DNA of 64,000 nt, from assembly GCA_951230915.1 (NCBI GenBank), contig OX579642.1, forward strand, positions 7,068,001-7,132,000, written 5' to 3'. Positions 20,767-31,352 of the stretch are shown piece after piece. Made by a program: the position numbers and the translations under genes. The notes below the pieces were generated by a model. That model saw only the letters and a list, made by a program, of their open reading frames with translations. It had not been told where the DNA came from and searched no databases. Positions within the stretch are counted from its first letter, which is position 1. Each line of letters begins with the position of its first letter. This DNA is from Antitrichia curtipendula. Taxonomy: Eukaryota; Streptophyta; Bryopsida; Hypnales; Leucodontaceae.

Positions 20767-23705
20767 ATGGCGGAGCTTGAGGTCACGCACGTTTCCGAGA
20801 CCCGACTCTCCCAGTCTCTTTGTCGCCCAGCACTCTGCGATCCGCCTTCGGAGGAGACTGTTGTATCGCCCGGGGATTCCAATGGTGAGTGTTGTGAGGG
20901 GAAGAACAAGGGCGGGGGTGCTCGGAAGAAGCGTAAGACAACCGCCGGTACCATCACAAGGCGCTGGCAGGAGGTGTGGGCCTGCAAATTCTCATGGGCG
21001 GAGGCCGAATTCGATTCCAATGGCGATCTGTCCGGGGTTGTTTGCCAAAGCTATACGGCAATGACTGGGAGGAAGAAAGTTCTCGTGCCAAAGGCCGATA
21101 AGCTTGAGAAACATGAGGGTAAACAGACATGCCGAGAAGATGGTGTCCCGTTTCCGCACTTGAAGAAGGGCGATAGATTTGTGAAGGCCGATTGCAAGCA
21201 CGTCAAACTCTGTAAGCTTTGGGCAGTGCGGAAGCACGTCGGCACTGTGGCCGATCAATTCACAGCCGGTATGGAGAACGACTCCAAACGGAAGGGAGTA
21301 CAATTCGCCACACTTTTTCAAATTCTAACTCATGGTAGACCTATGTGTGATTATGAGCGGCAACAGTTATTGCTTAGACACTTGCAGGTGAAGCATATGC
21401 CTAGAAAGCACTGGTCTGAAAGTTCGGGGTGGGAAATGAGTGAACACCTGCATGCCTCTGTCCTAACTGCGTTGAAGTTCACTGTGCAGTCTGCAAGAAT
21501 TGTGTCCATCAGTGCCGATGAGGTCACTGCGGTAGACAATACGTGCTGGATCGGCGTGCACGTTTATACTATGGAGAATTGGGAGAGAAAGCCTCATTTG
21601 CTCCATTTGTCTTGTGTCTCAGAAGGAGGCACGGCGGACAATCTAACACTTGTGATTATGCAGGCTTTGCTGAACGAAGGAGGCCTAACTCATGAGGCCA
21701 TTGCATCTAAGCTTGTTTGTTTTGGGGCGGATGGGGTCAGTACGTTTCAAGATACTAAATCCGGAGTGACTACTCAGATCCGTGAGGAGTAGGCTCCCTT
21801 TAGTTTGGGAGCGAGTTGTGTGTCACATCGTCTGAATCTTGTTGTGGAGACTATGTCGAAGTACCACATGGTCAGTCGTCTTCAGGGCTTCTTCTAGTCC
21901 GTGTACTCTTATTTCTGTCGCAGTAACAAACGCCACGCTGAGCTGTAGAAACTTGCAAACCTCATGGAAACTAAGGGCAACAGAATGGTACGCAATGTGG
22001 AGACGCGTTGGATCTCCATGAGGAGTCCAGCGCAGCGGATCATGGAGGAATACAAAACTCTGATTGTCAAAATGGAACTGGACATGACTGGTGGTCCTGG
22101 CCAGAAATCTGTCGCAGGGGCCGGTGACATTTTCGATTTCTTGGTTGATGTGGAGGTCTTACTGTCGTTGGCGTGCTTCATTCCTTTAGTCAATGCAGTG
22201 CATTGCCTGATCAAGTTGTCTCAGGCGCGTGATATCTTTGTGTGCGATTTCTTGCAAGCACTTAAAGTTTGCCAAAGTGAATTGGCCAGACTTTTCATTG
22301 ACAGGTCTTCCGCATACGGCAAGGAGGACTTCGTCACATACAACGACCTTCTGTCGGGCCAGTCCAAGGACATTCCGATGAAGTGGAAGCCTCTGCCTGG
22401 CGATTCTGGGCTTTCTCATTTGTGTTTTGACTTGACCATTACATAGGCTTACGCACGCTGCCATGACCGCCTAACCGGGGAACATATTTTCGTAACGCAG
22501 GAAGATTACCACCGTGTCTAGGACAACGTGGAACGGCAGTTCTCAGGTATTGCACTTTCCATTTCCGATTTTTTTTGTGTACTTGTATGCATCTTATTCA
22601 TTTCCCATTTTTTTGGTTTACTTGTGTGCATCTTATTCATTTCCCATTTTTTTGGTTTGCTTGTGTGCATCTTATTCATTTCCCATTTTTTTGGTTTGCT
22701 TGTGTGCATCTTATTCATTTCCCATTTTTTTTTGGCTTGTGTGAATCTTATTTCATTTTCCAATTATTTGTTCAATACTTGTAAACAATATGTTGAATGT
22801 GTTTTGTAGTGGTTGTCTTATATCGGTTCAGGCTTTGTCAAGATGATTGCCTCACTAGCGGCCTGGCGGGTCACTAAGCTTCCGAATCCTGGTTTTCAGT
22901 TCTGGACTGACGGTGCTGTGCGTGGTCTTAGCAGCTCGCTTTGCTTGGGCTCAATCATGGGCTTTCAGCTCGTGCTTGTGGTCTGAGCTTGTGGTCTGCA
23001 GCTGTGACTCCTACCTGTGGTTTCTGATTTTCACTGGTCTTGAATGGGCCGCTGATTGTCATGTGCTCCGGTGTACTGTTCGCAGACATTGCGCAGTCAC
23101 TTTCCGATGAGTTGGATCGCCGCTTCCCTCAGCAGGAGCTCCTCGATGCATTTGGGATTATTTATCCCCAATACTGGTTGCAAGAGGGCTCTGAAGCCAG
23201 TTTTTCACACCACTTGGCCAGTCTCAAAAGTTTTTATTGTCAATCTTGTCTTGTCAATAGAGGACAGCTTTTGTATGAGGGAGGGAACTCTCATACCGCA
23301 CCTGCAATGCTTGAAGCTTCAAGCTTAGACTTACAGCAAGGACTCTTCAAGGTGACTATGAAAGCAAACTCTGAGGCTGCTTGCGGACCGCCCTTGCATG
23401 TCAATCCGGTGATCAAACTTTGGCGGAAACTCTCACAATCCCGCCACTTGTGTAAGTTGATCTCAGAGTATTTTAAGCTTGCAGAGGTAGGTTGCTGTTT
23501 AGTACTTGGTTCTGTAGAGGACGAGAGATGTTTTTCTACTCTCAAGTTCTTGAAATCCTACCATAGAAATAGGCTGGGAAAGCACCTTCCCCTTGTTGTG
23601 CGCATGTTTGGCCAACAGTACTATTCTTTAGAGAGTTTTCCTTATAAGGAAGCAATTACTTCTTGGAGAGATGCTGTTAAGGTCGGCCGGCAAAGGGATT
23701 TCTGA
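20767..23705 (+). pseudogene. hAT-derived transposase-like gene with five in-frame TAG codons
   Basis: Two exons with matching phase (20767-22546, 23086-23705; GT-AG intron) encode about 799 codons. The order is a basic N terminus (KKRKTT), a cysteine-containing putative zinc-binding region (about 60-135), a hAT RNase-H-like core (ISADEVTAVDNT, LVCFGADGVSTFQ, CVSHRLNLVVE, RNVETRWISM), a helical insertion, and a hAT-type C-terminal dimerisation region (IYPQYWLQEG, CCLVLGSVEDERCFSTLKFL, RNRLGKHLPLVVRM). It resembles the hAT-related zinc-finger family found in animals and non-seed plants. In-frame stops occur at 21790, 21895, 21946, 22444 and 22519, all TAG; there is no frameshift. At 21946 the surrounding KRHAEL-stop-KLANLMETKG is a segment where relatives, as I recall them, carry glutamine. 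It is probably a recently silenced copy; readthrough is an outside possibility. Confidence 0.75.
22574..22735. repeat. 39-bp minisatellite in the intron
   Basis: About four copies of a 39-bp unit contain CATCTTATTCATTTCCCATT and TTTTTGGTTTGCTTGTGTG, inside intron 22547-23085. Because 39 is a multiple of three, all frames stay open over it, which mimics a repetitive protein. Confidence 0.9.
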
Positions 23706-24544
23706 AGATAGGGGCAGCAGAGAAATTAGTATCCTCACAGTATCCTTCCATTGCCATTTCAATGTTCACCTTAGTTTTCATGAGGTTTTGCACAGATTGA
23801 CGCTCATGTTTACCTTGACACGATCTTTATACGGTGGGGCTACGGTGAGGCCATGCTGAAGACTGCTCGAACTTGGAGCTTCTGTAGCGATTGACGAACT
23901 GCGTGGACTTGGAGCTTATGTGAACTTGTGAAGTGGCGAACTGTTGCGGTGTTGGACTGATGCAGTGGTGCTCGGCTGGAGCTTCGGTGACGTTGAAATT
24001 CTGCGACAGTGGCGACAGTTACTTTTTAAATTCTAACCCATACAACTAATGTGGCTTGTTTGGTGTTTGTGCAGAACACTAACACTACACTAGGCAGTCT
24101 TGCATTTTGCAAGAAGGGTTCGACTCCCTTGTTAGTGACATTCAACATATTCATGAAATAAAAATTTCCATTACACACGATTACACAATTGCCACTTGTC
24201 AAGTGCACGTACGTCAAAAAATTGCCAATGCACAACATTATACTTACAACACTTAGCAATTTCGACATTACACTTACAGCTCTTAGCAATGTCAAAGAGT
24301 AAAAAAATGCGCAAGTAGCCCACTTGAGCTCCTGAATTTCTATAGGGTCGCAGCTTTGACGATAGTAGAAAAAAAAAATTAGACAAATTACTCCACTTTT
24401 TTCCCACTTTTATCCGCCCTTTTTCACCAAAAAAAAGAAGGGTCGCGGAAGGAGCTGCCCTTTGTTGCGGCGATAGCTTTTCCACGAATTCCTTAAAAGG
24501 GGTTCTGGGAATGCTGCTTCTGTTGTATTCACTTAAGGAAACCA
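23706..24544. other. Downstream region, no gene
   Basis: This covers 3' flanking DNA of the hAT-derived gene and AT-rich spacer. At 24077-24137 there is a small cloverleaf-like set of short complementary stems that does not meet tRNA criteria. Confidence 0.4.
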
Positions 24545-25050
24545 ATTTTTTTTTTTTTTTTTTGAAATTTAACCATAAGATCTTGTACTCAACTTGTCTG
24601 AGATTATGTAGTAAAAATTTCATCAAATTTCACTGTACGGATTGGAAGATATTAGCATTCAAAGTTAAACAAAAAGTTTTTTTTCAAGAAGATGCTTAAA
24701 TTGCCCGAAAAACTAAGATTGTCCATAACTTTCTTATATCTAGTCCAAATAGAATGAATCAAAGCTTCTCGTATAGATAAAAATACAATATTTTAGGAAA
24801 AAAATTCAAAAAAAATAATTTTGACTTTTTGTAATTTTTGGGGCTACCCGCCAATCTCTATTTCTTGCTCATTGTGCCATAACTTTTTCATCCGGCATCC
24901 GATTGAAACAAAAATTATATATCCACAAAGCTCTTGAAAAGCTATAAAAATTCAAAAAATCTCAAAAAAATTCACTTCAAATTGAGACAATAGGAACCTA
25001 CCCAGACCCAAATTGTCCCTCGAGGAGACAAGCGGGGCTTTAGGGGTTAA
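24545..25050. mobile_element. TTAA-bounded element (family A), 5'-truncated
   Basis: The right end GGGGCTTTAGGGGTTAA is intact (TTAA 25047-25050). The interior matches the copies at 30160 and 39769 (AACCATAAGATCTTGTACTC, GATATTAGCATTCAAAGTTA). The left terminus is missing. Confidence 0.65.
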
Positions 25051-25060
25051 TAAGATCACT

Positions 25061-25404
25061 ATACTAATGATGGTATTTAGTGTTATATTGTAAATAGCGT
25101 TACTTGCATTTTTACCCTGCCCACTCTAAACTTCAATTAGTTGACATTTAGAGTTAACATTATCTATTTAAGAAAGTATTCATTTGGATAGGCATTTATA
25201 TGTTTAGGTTTATATTTTTTTTCATTTCAATTTGATGAAATGATAGCTAAAATAAAATGTAAACTTGTAAAAAATTGATATCCAATAGTTGACAAATAGT
25301 GTCTATGTTGACATTTAGTGTTGGTAACATGAACATGATTGTTGACATTTAGTGTTGCGCTTCATAATTAGTGTTGCCAACACTATTTACCATCATTATT
25401 GTAT
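25061..25404. mobile_element. MITE with subterminal repeats
   Basis: The left end TAATGATGGTATTTAGTGTT is complementary to the right end (AACACTATTTACCATCATTA). The interior repeats GTTGACATTTAGTGTT-like words several times. It is non-coding. Confidence 0.6.
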
Positions 25405-25963
25405 TGGTATATTAGCCCTCAATCCCTAAAAATTCAAGGTCTTTTAGAGTTCAAAAACATCATTTCTTTTGAAGTGCCATAGATCTAAATGTTATTAAAG
25501 TATAGAAATCTCAAACATACAATGTTGTAGTGTACGTGTTGTAGATGACATGAATCAAATTTGGAGTCATTTGGATGCATAGATTGCAAGATTACAATGT
25601 TTTAGTGTTGAGAAAGGATGCTGAAATTTTTCCAGCAACACATTTGGTAGTTAAACACTTAAACCTACTCAAATGAAAAAAAAATTTAACTATAAAATGA
25701 TTCAAAACCAACATAAAAAACCCTTGGTTGAAAGAAAAATATCATTCAATTGATTCATTGTGTCTACAAAATGACTTTGAAATGTCAAAAATTAGCAAAA
25801 AGAGGTTGCAAAAACACATGTAAAGCTGGACCTCCATCTACTAAAATGCTTTTCAGTCACTCATAACTTCTTGGATTGATATGAAATTTTAACCACAAAA
25901 ACCAAACTAGTATGCGCAACTTTTCCAAAAAAACCTATAGAAAACAGCACTATATGAAGAAGT
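25405..25963. repeat. Left part of the repeat that received the giant hAT element
   Basis: AT-rich sequence beginning near TCAATCCCTAAAAATTC. It resumes after the giant insertion at 42394 and ends at 42835 in CATTTAGAGGTTAA, so together they form one interrupted element of about 1 kb. A diverged duplicate of the target (GGAGATACAAGCCCCCAAAG) at 42573 aligns across the junction. The last eight bases (25956-25963, GAAGAAGT) are the target duplication. Confidence 0.6.
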
Positions 25964-25973
25964 CAGGGTTGTC
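25964..25973 (+). repeat. Left terminal inverted repeat of the giant hAT element
   Basis: CAGGGTTGTC, followed by subterminal CCGGACGTGACG; its partner is at 42384-42393. Confidence 0.85.
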
Positions 25974-26097
25974 TATCCGGACGTGACGTGGGCTTTTCAC
26001 GTCCGGATGTCATGACTCGTTCGTCCTGACGTGTCACAGCCCGTCGCTGATACTGACGGGACCATCCGGAGCGCGGATGAAGTCTGTCCATTCTACG

Positions 26098-26630
26098 ACG
26101 GCGTCAGGCCGTCTCCTGGACGGTGACTCCGTTGCCAAATGGACATCCGTCTCTTGGACGGAGAGCCCATCTGTGGACGAAGAGGCCGTCCGTTGGACAG
26201 TAACCCGTCCGCTAGACGGAGAGTGGGTCGCTGGACAGTAAGCCGTCCTCTGGACGGAGAGTCCGTCGCTGGACGGTAAGCCGTCCTCTGGACGAAGACT
26301 CCATCGCTGGACGGTAAGCCGTCCGCTGGACAGAGAGTCCGTCGCTGGAGGGTAAGCTGTCCTCTGGACGAAGACTCCGTCGCTGGACGGTAAGCCGTCC
26401 TCTGGACAGAGACTCCGTCGCTGGACGGTAAGCCGTCCTTTGGACGGAGACTCCATCGCTGGACGGTAAGCCATCCCTTGGACGAAGAGCCCGTCTCTGG
26501 ACGGAATTCTCGTCTCCAGGACGGTAATCCATCCTTTGGACGGCCTCTCCGTCCTCTGGACGGGAAACCGTCCCGTCCCCTAGACCGGAATATTACAGGA
26601 CGGGACAGTCGCCCCTTGGACGGTTTCGTT
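26098..26630. repeat. GC-rich array 1 (38-bp palindromic units)
   Basis: Core units of 38 bp at about 26230-26475 each contain two palindromes, GGACGGTAAGCCGTCC and GACGGAGACTCCGTC; flanking units are more diverged. The period of 38 keeps several frames open on the minus strand, giving long repetitive open frames that I regard as non-coding. The position just inside the left end suggests transposase-binding subterminal repeats. Confidence 0.85.
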
Positions 26631-26682
26631 GGCAAGGCTGCGGGTTTAGGGTCCACCCCATCAGCCGTCACTCTGTCTAGCT

Positions 26683-26708
26683 GGGTTTAGGGTTTAGGGT
26701 TTTAGGGA
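26683..26708 (+). repeat. Interstitial telomere-like repeat (TTTAGGG)
   Basis: GGGTTTAGGGTTTAGGG plus a variant unit lie between array 1 and the transposase gene. A second one in the opposite orientation is at 34964-34996. Confidence 0.8.
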
Positions 26709-26720
26709 GGGCTTCAAGGT

Positions 26721-26730
26721 GTATATTAAG
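26721..26730 (+). promoter_or_regulatory. Possible TATA box of the hAT transposase gene
   Basis: GTATATTAAG lies about 220 bp upstream of the chosen ATG, directly after the telomere-like repeat. A plausible acceptor (GGTGCAG) just upstream of the ATG suggests a short 5' UTR intron. Confidence 0.35.
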
Positions 26731-26944
26731 GACTTCTGCCTATTCAAGATTACTTTCCCTTGCTGATTTTGCCTTTCATGACTTGGTTGGAGTACAACCA
26801 TTGCGGTAGAGCGAAGTCCAAGAAGAGTGTGTTGTGGTGGCACTTGTTGTGAGAGCAACAAGTGTTGTTTCTACATCACATTTCAAACAGAATACTAATC
26901 TTTTTTTTGGTGCAGGGGCAGGTAAAGGAGGACAGATAAGAGCA

Positions 26945-29833
26945 ATGGGTGGAGCAAGATCACAGTGGGAACCTTGGTACACACTACGGCCAGATGAAAA
27001 AGTTGTTTGCAAGTTTTGCGAAGCTTTGCTAAGCTATCGAAAGGATCGGTTGCTTTTCCATTTGGGATATAGACGAAATGACACCCTCCTTGGAGTGAGA
27101 GCGTGCACTAAAGTCAATGCAGCCGTGAAGGTAATGTTTTTTAATTGTGGAGGACATATACCTACGGACACTTTGCATGGAACTGGATGCGACGTGGAAG
27201 TGACATCACCATCAACGATACTACCAAGTGTAGTACGTGGTGAGCAACAACATGATGCTTCAATCTCGGCAAACGATGGAGGAGAAAACACTGGGAGGCA
27301 AAGCTCTCAAGTACGATCATCGGAGGCGTCCAACCCTAGTTTGACCCACAGTCGATCAATGAGGCAACTGTCTCTACAAGAAAGACTGAACGCATCAAAC
27401 AAGCAAGTACTTGACAAGAAGTGGGCTAAGTTTTTCTACGAAGCTAATATACCATTCAATGTAGTGAGGCATCCTGCTTTTCTAGATGCAGTGAAATCAA
27501 CATCGGAATCAAGAGTTGGCTACAAACCTCCAGCGTACCATGCACTTCGTACAAAGCTCATAAAATCTACAAAAGACGAAGTGACAACAATTGTAGCAGA
27601 GAAGACAAGGGCACCAATCCACAAATATGGCGTTACAATATGCTCTGATGGATGGGAGAATGTTACACATCAACCATTGATGAATGTCATGTTGGCATGT
27701 ACAAGTGGAGAGGTTTTTCTTGGATCGATAGACACAACAGGCGAATGCAAAGATGCTACTTACGTGGCTAATTGCATGAGTGATTACATTGACAAAGTAG
27801 GGGCACAGAACGTGGTACAAGTTTGTACAGACAATGCAGCAAACATGTTGGCAGTTGGCGCTCTGTTACTTCGTAGATTTCCACACATATATTTTCAAGG
27901 GTGTTCAGCACATGCACTTGACCTTCTACTTGAAGATTGGGGAAAACAAGATTGGATTACAAGTATGGTCAAGAAAGCCAAGTCAATTGTGAAATACATT
28001 CGAACGCATCACATGCCACTTGCAATCTTTCGACGACATTCTCCTAATCACGTTTTGAAAAATCCCGTTCAAACACGCTTTGCTACCATGTTCCTCATGA
28101 TCGAACGTTTGGTGGAGGTGAGGGAAGCGATAGAATCGACAGTCCACGACCCGTATTGGAATGAGTACACGCGGAGATTGGCATCCAATCAAAAGAAAAG
28201 AAAAGCTAACGATGTGCGACGATATGTGCGAACGGATGAATTTTGGAGGAAATGTTTGAACTTTGTGCACATAGTGGAGCCCGTGTTGATTGCTCTTCGA
28301 GAGTTTGATGGCAAGCACCCGTGCTTAGACAAGGCATGGCTTGTAATGAAAAAGGTGGAAAAGCATGTTTTATCTTTGGAGGATCCACCATTTTCATTAG
28401 AGCGGAGGTATGCAATTTCCGCCACCGATGATTTCTACAAGCGCTGGGACATGCTCAGGACAGATTTGCATTACGCTGGGGCTCTATTGAATCTCTTTTT
28501 ACTTGACAAAGTCATGCTAATGGATGATAATGAGGCAAGAGAAGCCATATTGAGAGTTTTGCACAAATTGGCTGTTGGAGATCAAGCATTTGCTTCAGCT
28601 TTGTCTGAGTACCAAGCATTTAGAGATCAGCGAGGCATTTTCGGTGGACTTCCTGATGTAAACGCCTTGAATTTGCAACCTCACGAATGGTGGGACCTTC
28701 TCGGAGCCGGTGCTCGTACACTTGCACCGATTGCCAGAAAGATCCTCGCGCAAGTGTGTTCTGCATCATCCTGTGAACGCAATTGGAGCATGTATTCGTT
28801 TGTCCACAACAAATCACGCAATAGATTGACATCAGAGCATGCTGAGGAATTGGTTTACATTTATACCAATTCCAAGACTCTTAGAGAAAGGGCTGCAGCA
28901 AATCCGACAAGGTGGTATACTGAAAACATGATGTCAGAGGATTCCATGACAGATGAATCTGATGGTCTAGACCGTGGTTCGGTTCTCTCTGATCCCAATG
29001 ATGACGATTCAGATGATAGTTCCAATGACGACAATGAGCCACCGTTTGATAGATTTCGTGGGGCGGGAGGAGTACGTCCTCTAATTGATGCATCCGTATT
29101 TGACTTTGAAGAGGGTGATAACAACGACAATGACTACGAGGGACATCAAGGAAGTCCACCACAAATGCCACAAACGTGGAATGCTGGGCCAAGTGGGGGC
29201 AATACAAACGAGGACGTTGTGGCACCGAGACCACTAAGTCCAAACCCTATGGATGTACAAGTTGATGCCACAATAGAAAGAGATGGTGTTGATGTTCAAA
29301 GAGGACGTAAAGAAGACGTAGTAGTACCACCATCATTGCCCATGAGGACCACCCGTAGTGAAGGGCCCCATCAAGGTGGAGAAGCACATATGGCCCCTCC
29401 AAATCGAGTCTCGGTTGCACAAAGGCAAATGCCAATATTGAAAAATCTACAAATCCAAAGTTCATCAAGGCTGTCTAGTTCCGACGTCCGTCCACACGAA
29501 CCAACTTCGTCGATAGGTACACGATTGGCTGGTATGGTGTCACAGCGTGTGACTAGAAATACGACTTCATTGCGGCCACCTGTACATGCCAATAATCGAG
29601 GGAAGCGTCCACGACCACAAGGTACTACTAGTGAACGTGTAAGTAGTAGAACGCGTAGAAGGCTGAGGAGGGAAGAAGCGGCTTCCCAACCATTTTCAAG
29701 AGAAGTTCAAACAGGAGGACCCAATACAGATGGCATTAATGGACGCAATGGGCCAACGACCTCTTCGGACGTTGTCTTCTATAGCTCGACCACAACGAAA
29801 CCGCAATTCCGAGGCCTCCAGCGAAAGTGGTAG
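26945..29833 (+). CDS. hAT-family transposase (BED-like/DUF659/dimerisation), intact
   Basis: 962-aa enzyme expected to excise and insert the surrounding element by cut-and-paste in the nucleus. CKFC (C22, C25) followed by LLFHLGY forms a BED-like zinc finger at the N terminus. The DUF659 core (about 155-330) contains D235 in ICSDGW and D296 in VCTDNAAN, then GCSAHALDLLLE. The hAT C-terminal region (about 560-660) carries WWDLLG, then E611 in SSCERNWS and the RNRLTSE motif. D235, D296 and E611 fit the hAT catalytic triad. Residues from about 665 form an acidic then basic disordered tail, unusually long for a hAT transposase. The open frame extends upstream of 26945, but that part crosses a polypyrimidine-CAG acceptor and starts at GTG, so this ATG is preferred. 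The frame is unbroken, so the gene may be functional. Confidence 0.9.
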   Translation: MGGARSQWEPWYTLRPDEKVVCKFCEALLSYRKDRLLFHLGYRRNDTLLGVRACTKVNAAVKVMFFNCGGHIPTDTLHGTGCDVEVTSPSTILPSVVRGEQQHDASISANDGGENTGRQSSQVRSSEASNPSLTHSRSMRQLSLQERLNASNKQVLDKKWAKFFYEANIPFNVVRHPAFLDAVKSTSESRVGYKPPAYHALRTKLIKSTKDEVTTIVAEKTRAPIHKYGVTICSDGWENVTHQPLMNVMLACTSGEVFLGSIDTTGECKDATYVANCMSDYIDKVGAQNVVQVCTDNAANMLAVGALLLRRFPHIYFQGCSAHALDLLLEDWGKQDWITSMVKKAKSIVKYIRTHHMPLAIFRRHSPNHVLKNPVQTRFATMFLMIERLVEVREAIESTVHDPYWNEYTRRLASNQKKRKANDVRRYVRTDEFWRKCLNFVHIVEPVLIALREFDGKHPCLDKAWLVMKKVEKHVLSLEDPPFSLERRYAISATDDFYKRWDMLRTDLHYAGALLNLFLLDKVMLMDDNEAREAILRVLHKLAVGDQAFASALSEYQAFRDQRGIFGGLPDVNALNLQPHEWWDLLGAGARTLAPIARKILAQVCSASSCERNWSMYSFVHNKSRNRLTSEHAEELVYIYTNSKTLRERAAANPTRWYTENMMSEDSMTDESDGLDRGSVLSDPNDDDSDDSSNDDNEPPFDRFRGAGGVRPLIDASVFDFEEGDNNDNDYEGHQGSPPQMPQTWNAGPSGGNTNEDVVAPRPLSPNPMDVQVDATIERDGVDVQRGRKEDVVVPPSLPMRTTRSEGPHQGGEAHMAPPNRVSVAQRQMPILKNLQIQSSSRLSSSDVRPHEPTSSIGTRLAGMVSQRVTRNTTSLRPPVHANNRGKRPRPQGTTSERVSSRTRRRLRREEAASQPFSREVQTGGPNTDGINGRNGPTTSSDVVFYSSTTTKPQFRGLQRKW

Positions 29834-30026
29834 TGCAACATCCAATGATGATGGTGAATCCATCGGTGGTACTATAGGTGAAGATGGTGAGGTTCCAGGA
29901 GATAGTGATTACAGGGGGCCGGTGCCTCGACAAGGTCCACTCGAAGAAATGGGTGGTAGTGAACCAATAGTACAAGAAGCAAATGCAAATACTTCTATGC
30001 GCATTCTTAGGCATGGAAGACGTTGA
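29730..30026 (+). other. Overlapping +1 open frame at the transposase C terminus
   Basis: A 98-codon ATG frame overlaps the last 100 bases of the transposase in another frame and runs on to 30026. Its composition (GSATSNDDGESIGG, acidic, low complexity) resembles the transposase tail. It may be the original C terminus separated by a frameshift, an alternative spliced end, or chance. Confidence 0.3.
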
Positions 30027-31352
30027 ATGTTTTTGAAAAGACAATAGGGTCTTCATGTTTTCAAATGCAATGGTTTTAGCGGCTCAATACCTTGCATGTT
30101 GAAATCAGCATTAATATGAAATATGACTTTTGTTCCTTTCATTCTCATAGAACTGTTTACCCCTAAAGTCCCGAAGTCATTACACAAAAAAAAACGCAAA
30201 ACTGTCTTTTCTCTTGCATTTGCCTCAATATACGGAAAAAATGTTTTTTACAACATCTAACCGTAAGATCTTATACTTCACATGTTTTTTATGACTTGGT
30301 AAAAATTTCATGAAGTTTGACCGAATAGATTGAAAGATATTAGCATTCAAACTTGGAAAAACTAGTTTTCTGAATGCTAGCTTTGCAATTTCAGATTAAC
30401 TTTCACTGAGTGTGATTTATGGAAAATTGGGCCTTCGGGGCACTATTGTTTTTGAATTATTTTTTTGAATATTCAAGAATCGAGGTCAAAATTTGAAAGA
30501 ATTATTGCAATTGGAAACTATGTTTGCAATCCAAATAACACAGTGTGGTATTTTTTTCATGTATATTTTCTTTTTTCAAATTTCATTAAAATTAAAATTA
30601 TAAAACTATAATTTGTGTTCATTCATTCAATTATGGCCCCAGTTTCAGATTATTTTCATACATATTATAATTGATAAAATCTGATTTCCACGTTTAGCTT
30701 TATAAAATCACAATAAAATCAATTTTCCATTGAATTTTCTGGAAAAAAAAAGCATAAATAGAAAATGAATTCTTACGTATGTTGAAAAATATTAAAATAT
30801 TATGCTGATTTTCAATAAAAATATAAATTTGGTTTGATAGTCAAATTTAACTTCAAGCTTTTCTTTGTGGTTGTTTACTAGTTTTGGGCATGAAAAATTA
30901 AATAAACAATTGAAAATTTTTCTGACTAGAAATCTCTATTGTTATTTGTACCTCTTGTAAAAAACTAAAAATTTAGAATCTCTTGAATTGTTTTTTCTAT
31001 TTTTACTTATTTATGGCATGAAGTGCAACAAAAATGTTGACAATTACAATTTTGCACAAAACTAATTGAAATTTCTTGTAGTGATATACAATTCAAAGTT
31101 TTTAGTACTAAAGATATAAGATGTGTGTTTACACGCAATTTAAATGATAAAGTTAGGGAAGACAAGAAATTTTTTACAACTCAATGTTTAGGTGAAATAC
31201 GTTTATAACTTTATATAAACCAAAATGAGTACAAAATGCATTGAAGCCACAAAGTGTGCTACATTGCTATGGATGTCCTCAAGCCCATACTATAATAACC
31301 GCATGTACTAAGTGAACACTAATTTTGCAACTACATGGTAATACACTATTAT
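30027..31352. other. AT-rich spacer with a TTAA-element fragment
   Basis: At 30156 TTTACCCCTAAAGTCCCGAA is a family A left end, with homologous interior to about 30375 (AACCGTAAGATCTTATACTT); no right end is seen. The rest is AT-rich without features. Confidence 0.5.

Noticed and set aside
20767..23705. Alternative genetic code in which TAG means glutamine (as in some green algae)
   Set aside because: The chitinase, hAT transposase and RING-like genes in the same window terminate in TAG at sensible C termini, so TAG is a normal stop here.
24077..24137. tRNA-like fold: 7-bp acceptor-like stem CACTAAC/GTTAGTG, a TCTTG...CAAGA stem-loop and a GGGTTCGACTCCC T-arm-like hairpin
   Set aside because: At about 61 bases it is too short, has no proper D-arm or variable loop, and position 33 of the anticodon loop would not be T. 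It is probably a coincidence or a decayed tRNA-related fragment.
26034..26671. Long minus-strand open frames rich in RPEDGLPSSDG-type repeats
   Set aside because: These arise from the 38-bp GC-rich array, which lacks stops in several frames at once. Multiple frames are open over the same repeat, so none is credible as a gene.
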